DNA of 64,000 bases from Micromonospora sp. CB01531. GTDB taxonomy: Bacteria; Actinomycetota; Actinomycetes; Mycobacteriales; Micromonosporaceae. The position numbers and the translations under genes were made by a program. Under the pieces are notes generated by a model that did no database searches, was not told the origin of the DNA, and saw only the letters and a program-made list of their open reading frames with translations. Location of the stretch: NCBI RefSeq assembly GCF_001905095.1, contig NZ_LWLS01000138.1, forward strand, positions 106,112 to 170,111, in the 5' to 3' direction. Positions 50,078-58,839 of this stretch are shown piece after piece (within the stretch, counting starts at the first letter, position 1; the number at the start of each line of letters is the position of its first letter).

Positions 50078-50866
50078 TCAGGCGCTGTGGGAGCCGCGGC
50101 CGGCCTCGTAGGCGCGGCCGCGGAGGCCGCCCGCCCGCCGGTAGGAGACCGAGCCGCCGCTGGCCGCCGGCGGCAGGTCCGCCGGTCGGTCCAGCCCCAT
50201 CGCCGTACGCCGGACCGCCTCGCGCTGGGCGGCCAGGCGCCGCTGCGCCTCCCTGCGGGCCGCGGCGCGCCTCGCCTGCTCGCGGCGTACCTCGGCCTGG
50301 CGGGCGGCCAGCCAGGCTGCCTCCCGGGCCTCCCGGCGCCGCCGTCGCTGGTCGGCCAGGGCGAGCTTCCGCAGGTGTACGACGTACGTCACGAGCAGGG
50401 TGCCGGTCACCGCGAAGCTGATCCAGAACCCGGGGCCGACCGCCACCACGCCGATCAGCTCGACGAAGTTGAGCAGCAGCAGCGCGGCCAGCACCCGGCG
50501 CCGGCGGTAGATCGCCGGGGTGTGCCGGCGGCGCTTCGGGGGGTGCCGCCGGCGGGACTTGGCCGGGGCGGGCGGCACCGACCGGAGCCGGCTCGACCGG
50601 CGCGGAGCGGGCGGCGCGGAGACCGGCTTGGTCAGACTCCCCGTGTCGACGTTCTCGCTGAGGGTGACGATGAGGTGTCGGGGCGGGTGGATGGGCCGCC
50701 GCCCGGGCACGGTGCGCTGCCGCCGGCGGCGCTGGAGCACCCGCGCCGTCGACTGCGCCCGCTCCGCCACCAACCGCTCGGTGGCGTCGTACCGACGGAC
50801 CAGCGCCGGCGCGAGGGCGAGCAGGCCGGCGGCGGCGAGGACGGCGAGGAGCACCGAGGTCGGCAC
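50078..50866 (-). CDS. sepX: Divisome membrane protein SepX/GlpR
   Basis: An N-terminal helix (TSVLLAVLAAAGLLALAPAL) is followed by the conserved RRYDATERLVAERAQSTARV, a long basic Pro-rich region, two more helices (RVLAALLLLNFVELIGVVAV; GFWISFAVTGTLLVTYVVH) and an Arg/Ala-rich coiled tail. This layout matches SepX of Streptomyces and GlpR of corynebacteria, a membrane receptor for the MoeA-like Glp that links FtsZ and polar growth. The location supports it: rimJ, glp and galU lie directly upstream on the same strand. I use GTG 50866, 7 bases after GGGAGG; ATG 50905 and GTG 50872 are alternatives. Confidence 0.78.
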   Translation of the reverse strand: MPTSVLLAVLAAAGLLALAPALVRRYDATERLVAERAQSTARVLQRRRRQRTVPGRRPIHPPRHLIVTLSENVDTGSLTKPVSAPPAPRRSSRLRSVPPAPAKSRRRHPPKRRRHTPAIYRRRRVLAALLLLNFVELIGVVAVGPGFWISFAVTGTLLVTYVVHLRKLALADQRRRRREAREAAWLAARQAEVRREQARRAAARREAQRRLAAQREAVRRTAMGLDRPADLPPAASGGSVSYRRAGGLRGRAYEAGRGSHSA

Positions 50867-51052
50867 CCTCACCCCTCCCGTCACCAGATTCGAGGCGAGC
50901 GCCACTCGACCGCACCTTGTTCCGCCGTACGTCGTTCACGACGCAGATCGTGCGAGGCCCGCCGCGCTTGCCCACAGCTTGCAGTTACTTGAGGTTACGG
51001 GCCGCCGACCGAGTTGACCGTGCGCCGCGCCGGGCGCGCCGGGTGGGACGCT

Positions 51053-51697
51053 TCACCCGCGGCTGTCACGTACGCGGTGCCAGCGGACCAGCAGCCCGCC
51101 CTCGGCCGCCACTTCCTCGCTGGTCATCGCGTATCCGATGTGGTCCCGCCAGGCGCCGTCGATGTGCATGTAGCGGACGTGGTACGCCTCCTCGCGGAAG
51201 CCCAGCTTCTCCACCACCCGCCGGGACGGCCGGTTCTCCGGCCGGATGTTCACCTCGATCCGGTGCAGCCCGCCGGGCCCGAACGCGTGGTCCACGGCCA
51301 GCGCCACCGCCGTGGGGATCACGCCGCGACCGGCCACCCGGGAGTCCACCCAGTAGCCGACGTAGCCGGAGCAGAACGCGCGGCGCACGATGCTGCCCAC
51401 GTTGAGGTGGCCGACCAGCCGCTCCTGCCCGTCCTCGCGCAGGCAGACCGCGAACGGCATGCCCTCGCCGATCCGCGCCGAACGGCGCTGGTCGGTATGG
51501 ACCAGGCGGAACGCGGCCGGCGAGTTCATCTCGTCCCAGCTTCCCGGCAGGTGGGACTCCCAAGGGGACAGCCAGGCCCGATTGGCGCGCCGGATCTCCG
51601 ACCAGGCGGCCGCGTCGGAACGCCGGTAGGGCCGCAGCACCACCGGACCGTCCACCAGCACCGCCGGCCATCCGGGTGCCCGCCGAAACAGGCTCAC
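51053..51697 (-). CDS. rimJ: GNAT-family N-acetyltransferase, RimJ-like
   Basis: The GNAT fold is visible: VVLRPYRRSDAAAWSEIRRA near residue 20, VGHLNVGSIVRRAFCSGYVG near 95, the acetyl-CoA loop DSRVAGRGVIPTAVAL near 118, and HRIEVNIRPENRPSRRVVEK with LGFREEAYH near 150. RimJ-type enzymes acetylate protein N-termini such as ribosomal S5. Length 214 is usual. It lies between sepX/glpR and glp in the conserved actinobacterial division cluster; whether it acts on a division protein is unknown. GTG 51697 is the start. Confidence 0.9.
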   Translation of the reverse strand: MSLFRRAPGWPAVLVDGPVVLRPYRRSDAAAWSEIRRANRAWLSPWESHLPGSWDEMNSPAAFRLVHTDQRRSARIGEGMPFAVCLREDGQERLVGHLNVGSIVRRAFCSGYVGYWVDSRVAGRGVIPTAVALAVDHAFGPGGLHRIEVNIRPENRPSRRVVEKLGFREEAYHVRYMHIDGAWRDHIGYAMTSEEVAAEGGLLVRWHRVRDSRG

Positions 51698-51749
51698 CGG
51701 GCTAGCCCTGCGCTCGCGACCGCGGGGCTCGCAAGCTCACTCCTCGCGC

Positions 51750-53063
51750 TCACCTACGGCGATCCAGCAGGAGGACGTCCACCGTGGAGCCCGCGGCGGC
51801 GGTGGTGACCCGCTCGCCGAGGACCAGCAGGCCGTTCGCCTCGGCCAGGCCGGAGAGGGTGAACGGCCCGCCGGCCAGCGGCTGGACCGTGTAGCCGCCG
51901 CCGCGCCGCTCGGCCACGTGCGCGGGGCGGAACTCGCGCAGTCCAGCCGGGGACGAGACCGTCTCCAGCAGGTGGGCCCGGACGCTCGGCCGGAACACCG
52001 GCTCGGCGCCGGCGAGCAGCTGGATGGCCGGGCGGGCCAGCACCTCGAATCCGATCAGCGCCGCGCCGGGCTCACCGGGAAGACAGACCACCGGCACCTC
52101 CTCGGCGCCGACCGTACCGAATCCGAGGGCCGTTCCGGGATAGAGGGCCACCTCTGTGAAGGTCACCGGTCCGGCGCGGCCGCCCTCGCGACGGGACAGG
52201 ATCCGGCGGACCATGTCGCCGGGGCCGGTGCCGGTGCCGCCGGTGGTGATGATCAGGTCGGCCCGCAGGGTCTGGTCCTCCAGCAGGCCGCGCAGCCCTT
52301 CCGGGTCGTCGTCGCAGATCCCCACCCGGTACGCGAGCGCGCCCGCCTCGGCCGCGGCGGCGGTCAGCGCGTGCGAGTTGGTGTCCACCACCTGGCCGGG
52401 CTGGCTGCCCCGGCCGACGTCGACCAGTTCGTCGCCGGTGGCCACGATGACCACCCGCGGGCTGGGCCGGACCACCACGTGCCCGATGCCGGTGGCGGCG
52501 AAGACGGCGACCAGGGCCGGCGAGACGTACGTGCCGGCGCGGGCGAGCAGGGTGCCGGCGGGCAGTTCTTCACCGGCGCGGCGGACGCCGTACCCGCGCT
52601 TGGGGGCGCGGAAGATCTCCACGGCGGCCATGCCCTGGTCGGTCCACTCCACCGGGACCACCACGTCGGCGCCGATGGGCAGCGGCGCACCGGCCGCCAC
52701 CGAGAAACACGAGCCGGGGGTCAGCCGGACCGGCCGCCAGCTCGCCGCGCCCAGGTCGCCGACCACGTTCAGCCGGATGCTGCGCCCACCACGCGTACCG
52801 GAGGGGGCCGGGACGTAGCCGGGCCCCCGGCTTCCTCCGGAGATGTCCTCCCAGCGCGCGGCGTACCCGTCCACCGCCGCCTGGTCGAAGGCGGGGAACG
52901 AGTGCGGCGCGACAACATCCTCGGCGAGGACGTTGCCGTACGCCTGGGTGAGGTCGAGGTCGAGCGGAGGCAGCGCGCGTAACCTGCGCAGCACGCTGCC
53001 CAGGTAGTCGGCGAGCGGCGTCAGCTCGTTCGCGGCCGCCTCGGCGTCGGCCGTCGCGGTCAT
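51750..53063 (-). CDS. glp: MoeA-like gephyrin homolog Glp
   Basis: The protein has the MoeA/gephyrin layout: an N-terminal linker (LTPLADYLGSVLRRLRALPP), the conserved FPAFDQAAVDGYAA near residue 58, GPFTLSG in domain IV, and the MPT-binding core VVDTNSHAL and IITTGGTGTGPGDMVRRILS near 260. It sits in the galU-glp-rimJ-sepX cluster. In corynebacteria the protein at this site is Glp, which binds FtsZ and the membrane receptor GlpR rather than (or besides) making molybdenum cofactor. ATG 53063 overlaps the galU stop (ATGA). The frame stays open far upstream, but that is antisense to galU and not coding. Confidence 0.85.
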   Translation of the reverse strand: MTATADAEAAANELTPLADYLGSVLRRLRALPPLDLDLTQAYGNVLAEDVVAPHSFPAFDQAAVDGYAARWEDISGGSRGPGYVPAPSGTRGGRSIRLNVVGDLGAASWRPVRLTPGSCFSVAAGAPLPIGADVVVPVEWTDQGMAAVEIFRAPKRGYGVRRAGEELPAGTLLARAGTYVSPALVAVFAATGIGHVVVRPSPRVVIVATGDELVDVGRGSQPGQVVDTNSHALTAAAAEAGALAYRVGICDDDPEGLRGLLEDQTLRADLIITTGGTGTGPGDMVRRILSRREGGRAGPVTFTEVALYPGTALGFGTVGAEEVPVVCLPGEPGAALIGFEVLARPAIQLLAGAEPVFRPSVRAHLLETVSSPAGLREFRPAHVAERRGGGYTVQPLAGGPFTLSGLAEANGLLVLGERVTTAAAGSTVDVLLLDRRR

Positions 53064-54055
53064 GTATTGGGACCGCCCGACGCGTCGCGCACCCGGTCCA
53101 GGATCGCCGAGGTGACTGTCTCGTCGCCCTGGTTGACGAACTCGGCCAGCCACTTGCGGAACTCGGCGCCCAGGTCCTCCCGCTCGGCGGCGATCTGGAC
53201 GACGGTCTGGAGATAGCCGAGCGGCATGCCGGTGTCGTAGCGGGTGCCCCGGTAGACGATGGCGTGCACCGGCACCCCCTCGGTGCGCAGGATCTCCATC
53301 GCGTCGGTCAGCTGGATCTCCCCGCCGCTGCCCGGCTCGGTACGCCGGATCGCGTCGAAGATCCGCCCCGGGAGCACGTACCGGCCGAGGACGGCGAGGT
53401 TGCTCGGGGCGTCCTCTGGCTTGGGCTTCTCCACCATGCCGGTGACCTTGACGATGTCGGCGATGTCGTTGTACTCCGGCTCGGCCGGCTCGACCGAGGC
53501 GATGCCGTACCGCTTGGTCTCGGCCGGGTCGACCTCGAAGAACGCCAGCACGATGCCGCCGGTGCGGGCCTGAAGCTCCAGCATGGCCGGCAGCAGCGGC
53601 TCGTCCATCTTGACGAACTCGTCGCCGAGCAGCACCGCGAAGGGCTGGTCGCCGACGTGGGACTCGGCGTACCCGACGGCGTGGCCGAGGCCGAGCTGCT
53701 CGGGCTGCCGGCAGGTGTAGATCTCGGCCAGGTCCTCGGTGCGCTTGACGGCGGCCAGCAGTTCGGGCTTGTTCGCCAGCCGCTCCTCCAGGTCGGGCCG
53801 GCGGTCGAAGTGGTCCACCATGGCGGTCTTGCCGCGCCCGGTGATCAGTAGCACGTCGTTGAGCCCGGCCTGGGTGGCCTCCTCGACGATGTACTGCAAC
53901 ACCGGCCGGTCCACGACCGGCAGCAGCTCCTTCGGGACCGCCTTGGTGGCCGGCAGGAACCGGGTGGCCAGGCCGGCCGCCGGGATCACGGCCTTGACCG
54001 CACGGGGGCGACCGGTCGCGGCGGCCGCTGAGGGGTTCGCTGAGTGCTCCGACAT
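53060..54055 (-). CDS. galU: UTP-glucose-1-phosphate uridylyltransferase
   Basis: It makes UDP-glucose for polysaccharides, glycolipids and trehalose. The N-terminal nucleotide loop is VIPAAGLATRFLPATKAVPK near residue 25, followed by ELLPVVDRPVLQYIVEEA, GLGHAVGYAE near 120, and FEVDPAETKRYGIASVEP. Length 331 is normal. ATG 54055 has TAGTCT six bases upstream and no Shine-Dalgarno, so the mRNA may be leaderless. The stop overlaps glp by ATGA. The oppositely oriented 5-FTHF cyclo-ligase and FmdB genes nearby complete the usual actinobacterial neighbourhood. Confidence 0.97.
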   Translation of the reverse strand: MSEHSANPSAAAATGRPRAVKAVIPAAGLATRFLPATKAVPKELLPVVDRPVLQYIVEEATQAGLNDVLLITGRGKTAMVDHFDRRPDLEERLANKPELLAAVKRTEDLAEIYTCRQPEQLGLGHAVGYAESHVGDQPFAVLLGDEFVKMDEPLLPAMLELQARTGGIVLAFFEVDPAETKRYGIASVEPAEPEYNDIADIVKVTGMVEKPKPEDAPSNLAVLGRYVLPGRIFDAIRRTEPGSGGEIQLTDAMEILRTEGVPVHAIVYRGTRYDTGMPLGYLQTVVQIAAEREDLGAEFRKWLAEFVNQGDETVTSAILDRVRDASGGPNT

Positions 54056-54064
54056 GTCGCGAGA

Positions 54065-56278
54065 CTATCGGCCACGGCTCTGCCGCGGCGGGTGAGGACC
54101 GGAAGACGCGCCGCCCTGCCCTCCGCCCGAGGTGTCCGGGGTGCCGGCCCGGGGCAGTCCGTCGGGCGGGCTGACCGCGGCGACCACCACGGGGATCTCC
54201 CGGGTGGATGGCGGGTCGGACGGCTGGGCCAGCCGGTAGCCGTCCCGGCCTGCCGCCTTGGCCGCGTAGAGGGCATCGTCGGCGGCGTCGAGCACCTGCT
54301 GCCCGCCGGCGGCGTGGTCGGGGTAGACGGCGATGCCGATGGAGACGGTCACCGCCACCCGGACCGGCTCGCCGCCGTGCCCGTCCACCGGCACCGGCTG
54401 GTCCCGGACCACCGCGCCGAGCCGCTCGGCGACGATGGTCGCGCCCCGGGCGTCCGTCTCCGGCAGCAGCACCACGAACTCCTCGCCGCCCTGCCGAAAC
54501 GCCAGGTCCACCTCGCGGATCTCGCCGCGTACCCGGCGGGCGAACTCCACCAGGACGGCGTCCCCGGCGGCGTGCCCCCAGGTGTCGTTGACGTCCTTGA
54601 ACCGGTCCAGGTCGAGCGCGAGGACGCTGAGCATCCGGCCGAACCGGTTGGCCCGTTCCACCTCCCGCCGGATCGACTCGCGCAGGTAGCGGTAGTTCCA
54701 CAACCCGGTGAGCGGGTCGGTCAGGGAGAGCCGCTGGGTCTCCTCGTGCACCCGGACGTTCTCCACCGCCACCGCCGCGTGGGCCGCAAAGGTCCGCAGG
54801 GTGACCAGATCGTCCTCGGCGAACTCCTCGGCCCCCAGCCGGTCGTACAGGGCCAGCACGCCGAGCGCGGCGGAACCCGCCGGAGCCGCGTCGTCGTCGG
54901 CCGGCGGGTGCCCGGGCCGGTCCGGGTCGCCGCGCCCGGCCAGCTCCGCCGCCCCGGGCGCGGCGAAGGGCACCGCGATGTACGTCTCGCAGGTCGGTTC
55001 CCCGGTCGGCGGGTCCGCCGGCTCCCACCGGCCACACAGCGGCTCCCCGGTCGCGGCCACCGTGCCGACCACCCCCGTGCCGGCCGGCACCCGCAGCGTC
55101 GCCGGGTCGGACCCGTCGTCGCCGGGCCGGCGCCCGTCCAGCCCCTCGACGCACTGGCCGACGAGCACGCCGTCGCCGTCGAGCAGCAGCACCGCACCGG
55201 CCCGGGCGCCGGTCGCGGCGATCGCGCTGTGCAGGATCACCCGCAGGATGCGTTGCAGGTCGTGGGTGCTGGCCAGGGTGTCGCCGAGCACCGCCAGGTG
55301 CCCGCGCAACTGGTCCCGGCTGCTGGTCAGGGCAGCCACATAGCTGCCGGTCTCCCGGGTCATCCGGTTGAACACGCCGGCCAGCCGCCCGATCTCGTCC
55401 CGGCTGCGTACCGGCACCCGGGCGGTCAGGTCGCCGTGCGCGACCCGGTCCACCGCGCCGGCCAGCTCCATCAGGGGCCGCGTGGTCACCCGGGCCAGCC
55501 GCCAGGCGGCCAGCACGGCCAGCAGGGCGGCCAGCACCACCGCGCCGACCAGGGCGACGTGCAGGCCCGGCGGGCGCTCCCCGGGCACCGAGAGCACCAG
55601 CGGCAGCGGCTGCCCCGGGGACGGGCCGACCCGGCGCACGTACCGCCCGTCGACGGTCTCCGTGACCCGGTCCCCGTCGACCGTGCGGGCGGCGGCGAGC
55701 ACCGCGGCGCGTACCTCCCGGGTCTCGGTGGTGAGGGTGACCGGGTCGGTGCCGGCGGGATCGTCGAGGAGGGTGACCGCGACCCCGGTCACCGCGGCGA
55801 GCCGCGCGACGAAGGCCGGGTCGACGGGCTGCGCGGCGGTGACCGTGCCCAGGTCGGCGCCGGCCGGGTCACGGAGCTGGACCTCGGCGGCGAGGGCGCG
55901 GACCGAGCCGGCGGCGGGCGGCTCGCTGGAGCACTCCTGCCAGGGCCGCGCCGGACCGCCGGGGGTGGCGTAGCTGGTCGTGCCGGCGCTGTCGATGGTC
56001 AGCACGGCGGCGGCCAGGCCGCGGCCCACCACCTGGTCGGCCGCGCGGTGGCGGGCGGCGGGGTCGGTGACCAGCGCGACCGCGTCGGCCGCGGCGCGCA
56101 ACTGCTGGCAGAGGGCGTCCACCGAGGTACGCACCCCGGCGGCGGCCAGGCCCAGCCGCTCGGCGGCGCGGCTGTCATCGACCGCTGCCATCGTGGCCCC
56201 GACGAAGAAGGCGCCGAGCAGGACGGGGCCGAGCACCACCGCGAGGAAGGCCGCCGTCAACCGCCCGCGTAGCGTCAA
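54065..56278 (-). CDS. Membrane GGDEF protein with HAMP and GAF domains (diguanylate cyclase)
   Basis: Order: helix (LTAAFLAVVLGPVLLGAFFV, 7-30), an extracytoplasmic sensor of about 200 residues, a second helix (ALVGAVVLAALLAVLAAWRL, about 245), HAMP (TRPLMELAGAVDRVAHGDLT), a GAF-like domain (about 330-500, GAVLLLDGDGVLVG, HAAVAVENVRVHEE) and GGDEF. The active site is FRQGGEEFVVLLP near 630 and the inhibitory site REVD lies five residues before it, so it should make cyclic di-GMP under feedback control. The C-terminal 50 residues are unstructured. TTG 56278 follows GGGGGGAAG. It is 10 bp upstream of galU on the same strand. Confidence 0.9.
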   Translation of the reverse strand: MTLRGRLTAAFLAVVLGPVLLGAFFVGATMAAVDDSRAAERLGLAAAGVRTSVDALCQQLRAAADAVALVTDPAARHRAADQVVGRGLAAAVLTIDSAGTTSYATPGGPARPWQECSSEPPAAGSVRALAAEVQLRDPAGADLGTVTAAQPVDPAFVARLAAVTGVAVTLLDDPAGTDPVTLTTETREVRAAVLAAARTVDGDRVTETVDGRYVRRVGPSPGQPLPLVLSVPGERPPGLHVALVGAVVLAALLAVLAAWRLARVTTRPLMELAGAVDRVAHGDLTARVPVRSRDEIGRLAGVFNRMTRETGSYVAALTSSRDQLRGHLAVLGDTLASTHDLQRILRVILHSAIAATGARAGAVLLLDGDGVLVGQCVEGLDGRRPGDDGSDPATLRVPAGTGVVGTVAATGEPLCGRWEPADPPTGEPTCETYIAVPFAAPGAAELAGRGDPDRPGHPPADDDAAPAGSAALGVLALYDRLGAEEFAEDDLVTLRTFAAHAAVAVENVRVHEETQRLSLTDPLTGLWNYRYLRESIRREVERANRFGRMLSVLALDLDRFKDVNDTWGHAAGDAVLVEFARRVRGEIREVDLAFRQGGEEFVVLLPETDARGATIVAERLGAVVRDQPVPVDGHGGEPVRVAVTVSIGIAVYPDHAAGGQQVLDAADDALYAAKAAGRDGYRLAQPSDPPSTREIPVVVAAVSPPDGLPRAGTPDTSGGGQGGASSGPHPPRQSRGR

Positions 56279-56361
56279 GCTTCCCCCCGGAAGTTCTGCG
56301 CCCCTTGCTGCGATGCTGACACAGAGCGACGGGGAGACAAGCGTTGCGTCAGGAGTGTTGC

Positions 56362-56991
56362 GTGCCGGAATTTACGGATGAAGTGGATGCGACGCATGCT
56401 GCGAAGCGAGAGCTGCGGGTCACCCTGCTCGCCCACCGCCGGTCACTACCGGCACCGGCCCGGGCGGCAGCGGCGGCGCGCGTCCAGGCCGAGCTGACCT
56501 CCCTGGTACGCCGGCTCCGCCCGGCCCGGATGACCGCCTACGTGCCGGTCGGCTCGGAGCCGGGCGGGAGCGATCTGCCGGCGGTGCTGCGCGCCGCGCT
56601 GCCGCCCAAGGCGGAACTGCTGCTCCCGGTGCTTCGCGACGACCTGGACCTGGACTGGGCCGGCTACACCGACCCGGGGTCGCTGCGGGCCGCCGGGCGG
56701 GGCCTGCGGGAGCCGGCCGGGCCCCGCCGCGGCCCGGACACGGTGGCCGAGGCCGCTCTGGTGATCGTCCCGGCCCTGGCAGTGGACCGCCGGGGGATCC
56801 GGCTAGGCCGGGGCGGCGGCTCATACGACCGGGCACTCGCCCGGGTGCCGGCGGACACCCTGACCGTGGCGCTGCTGCACGACGGCGAGCTGGTCGAGGC
56901 GCTGCCCGCGCAGCCGCACGACCGACCGGTCCGCGCCGTGATCACCCCCACCGACGGCCTGCGTACGCTGGCCCGGGCGACGGTTGTCTGA
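56362..56991 (+). CDS. 5-formyltetrahydrofolate cyclo-ligase
   Basis: It returns 5-formyl-THF to the active folate pool with ATP. Visible features are AAKRELRVTLLAHRRSL at the start, MTAYVPVGSEPG near residue 55, and the substrate loop RRGIRLGRGGGSYDRAL near 140, with PVRAVITPTDGLRT near the end. Length 209 is usual. I use GTG 56362 (PEFTDEVD), six bases after AGGAGTG; the frame opens at 56344. It is divergent from the GGDEF gene. Confidence 0.93.
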   Translation: MPEFTDEVDATHAAKRELRVTLLAHRRSLPAPARAAAAARVQAELTSLVRRLRPARMTAYVPVGSEPGGSDLPAVLRAALPPKAELLLPVLRDDLDLDWAGYTDPGSLRAAGRGLREPAGPRRGPDTVAEAALVIVPALAVDRRGIRLGRGGGSYDRALARVPADTLTVALLHDGELVEALPAQPHDRPVRAVITPTDGLRTLARATVV

Positions 56992-57088
56992 CGGCACACT
57001 TCCGCTGGACGAATCCTCGCCGATGACGCACCATTGGCACTCGGAAGCGTCGAGTGCCAACCGACCGTGCCAAGATCCGGAGGAGAAC

Positions 57089-57433
57089 GTGCCCACGTAC
57101 CAGTACGCCTGCACCGCGTGCGGCCACCAGCTCGAGGCGGTGCAGTCCTTCTCTGACGAGCCGCTGACCGAGTGCCCGGCGTGTGAGGGGCAGCTGCGCA
57201 AGCTCTTCAACTCGGTCGGCATCGTGTTCAAGGGCTCCGGCTTCTACCGCACCGACTCGCGATCGTCGGGTTCCGACACCGGCACGAGCAGCACGAGCAA
57301 GCCGGCCACGTCCGAGTCGTCGTCCAGCAGCTCGACCAGCTCGTCGAGCACGTCGAGCACGTCGAACGGCTCGAGCAACGGCTCGTCCGCCAAGACCCCG
57401 GCCGCGAGCACCTCTTCTTCTTCCTCCTCCTGA
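57089..57433 (+). CDS. FmdB-family zinc ribbon protein with poly-Ser tail
   Basis: The N-terminal zinc ribbon is PTYQYACTACGHQLEAVQSF with ECPACEGQLRKLF further on (two CxxC pairs), then GIVFKGSGFYRTDSR, the FmdB signature. The remaining half is almost entirely Ser/Thr/Gly. FmdB proteins are putative regulators of unknown action. GTG 57089 follows GGAGGAG. It sits after the cyclo-ligase in the usual actinobacterial order. Confidence 0.92.
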   Translation: MPTYQYACTACGHQLEAVQSFSDEPLTECPACEGQLRKLFNSVGIVFKGSGFYRTDSRSSGSDTGTSSTSKPATSESSSSSSTSSSSTSSTSNGSSNGSSAKTPAASTSSSSSS

Positions 57434-57489
57434 CCCGAGGCGCCGCCCTCCCGTGGGGCGTCGCGGGGCCCAAGATCCGCAAATTCCCC

Positions 57490-57526
57490 GAAAGAGTGGC
57501 GTTCCCGCGGGAATGGCCACTCTTTC
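57490..57526 (+). terminator. Terminator after the FmdB gene
   Basis: GAAAGAGTGGC (57490-57500) pairs with GCCACTCTTTC (57516-57526); inside, TTCCC/GGGAA pair again. It lies about 60 bp past the FmdB stop. Confidence 0.85.
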
Positions 57527-57673
57527 GTGACTGGGCCGCCGGGGTGGGTGGTGGCTCGGCCGGGCGCTAGCAGAGCCGGGCGAGGTTCGGGGGTTATCCA
57601 CCGGCGGGTGAGTTTTCCACAGGGCGGCCTGCGGAGACTGCCGCTGCGCACATCGGGTTCCTAGCGTCTCTGG

Positions 57674-58587
57674 TCAGCTTAGTGATCCTGAGTCGGATTG
57701 AGTTTCCGGGATCGTTTCCCACCGTGGTGGGGATGCATGGGCGTGCAGGTGAAATCCTGCGCCCAAGGCGGCTCCTCGTGGCCGGTGGCCGGTGGTGGGT
57801 GTGCTGATCGTGTTCACGACCTGGTGTCGGTGGGCTGCGCGGGGCAGCCGGGTCCGGTCCGTTGGTGCGTGTCCCTCCGGACGCTTTCCCGCTCGGCTTT
57901 GGGGCCGGGTGGGGGAGGGTGCCCTGCGTCGCCTGGGCGCGGGGCGTGTTGCCTTGTGCCGGGTAGGGCCGGTCTTCGACCGGTCCCCCCGACTGGTCCT
58001 GGTGATGACGGCTGTGGCTTCGACCTCGGCGACGACCGAGCGGATGACCATGTGCCCGCTGGTCTTGTCGATGACGGTCTTGCCCTGGTGGGTGAGGCCG
58101 CGGGCGGCGATCCGGCGCCAGGCGCCCTGGTCGCGGTCGCCCTGCCAGCCGCGGTGCGCTTGCGTGGATCGGCCGGCCAGGTCGCCAGGACCCCGGCGGT
58201 TACATCGGCACGCCACCCCGCCGAGCGAAGAGCACGCCCGGCCTGCTCCTGGACCATCCGCACGACCCGGTCATTGACCTTCACACCCACAGGGGCGGCG
58301 ACGGTCCACCCCAGGCGCCGCAGCGCCATCCACGCGTGCGACGGAAGTTTCCGGCCGCCCGCGTCCTGCCCGGAGGCCAACACCTCCACATCCGCGGCGT
58401 TCCAATGCTCACCGACCAGAGCGCCCACCATGCCCGCCACCAGATCGGCACACCAACCGATCCGTTGCGCAAGCACCGCCGGGGACAGCACCTCACCGGC
58501 CGTCTCGTCCACACCCCCACGCACCAGAGTGCGGACACCCGCGGTCCGGGCAACCTCGCCATCGGCCAGCGGCAGCCTCCCACTCAC
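57674..58587 (-). pseudogene. TnpB-like (IS605/IS607 OrfB) transposase remnant with internal deletion
   Basis: The first part (58587 to about 58160) reads TAGVRTLVRGGVDETAGEVL, VGEHWNAADVEVLASGQDA, GVKVNDRVVRMVQEQAGRAL, ADVTAGVLATWPADPRKRT. The second part (about 58155-57674, another frame) begins GWQGDRDQGAWRRIAARGLT, the end of a TnpB zinc ribbon with the last RuvC Asp (DRD), and runs to a stop. The whole RuvC core between them is gone; the junction is near 58150-58160. Upstream of 58587 the frame is unclear. I know this arrangement from intact actinomycete TnpB-like proteins by memory, not by search. Confidence 0.55.
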
Positions 58588-58764
58588 CGGCCCACCGCCT
58601 CAACACCAATCCACGAGAACCGGCGCTCACGGTCGACCCAAGCCACCGGAATCCTCCCCGACCCAACCCAAAGACCAAGCGTCACCAGGTGAACACACCC
58701 AGACGCTTCACGACCTTTGAAAGCCGAAGAAATTCCACCTATATGATCACTAACGATTCCTAAT

Positions 58765-58802
58765 CAAGTTGGTGAGCCTGCGGCAAGTTGGTGAGCCTGC
58801 GG
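58765..58802. repeat. Tandem duplication of 19 bp
   Basis: CAAGTTGGTGAGCCTGCGG occurs twice in direct succession (58765-58783 and 58784-58802), in the AT-richer spacer between the TnpB remnant and the SAF-domain gene, 38 bp before its start. Confidence 0.9.
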
Positions 58803-58839
58803 CATCTGATCGGGTGTCGTGCGGGTGGGAGGGGCGCGG

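Noticed and set aside
51700..51760. GC-rich GCGCTCGCGACC... stretch between rimJ and glp as a special signal
   Set aside because: Similar GAGCG/GCTCGC-rich spacers (also near 12965) are scattered between genes in this group, so no specific role is implied.
53064..55154. Upstream extension of the glp frame to a 1134-residue protein
   Set aside because: The extension is another frame of galU and the GGDEF gene on the same strand, and the MoeA-like homology starts at 53063.
54044..56272. A 742-residue plus-strand frame opposite the GGDEF gene
   Set aside because: The minus strand encodes HAMP, GAF and GGEEF motifs in order; the plus frame has no recognisable features.
57698..58720. A 340-residue plus-strand frame across the TnpB remnant
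   Set aside because: Low-complexity composition; the minus strand carries the family-like segments.
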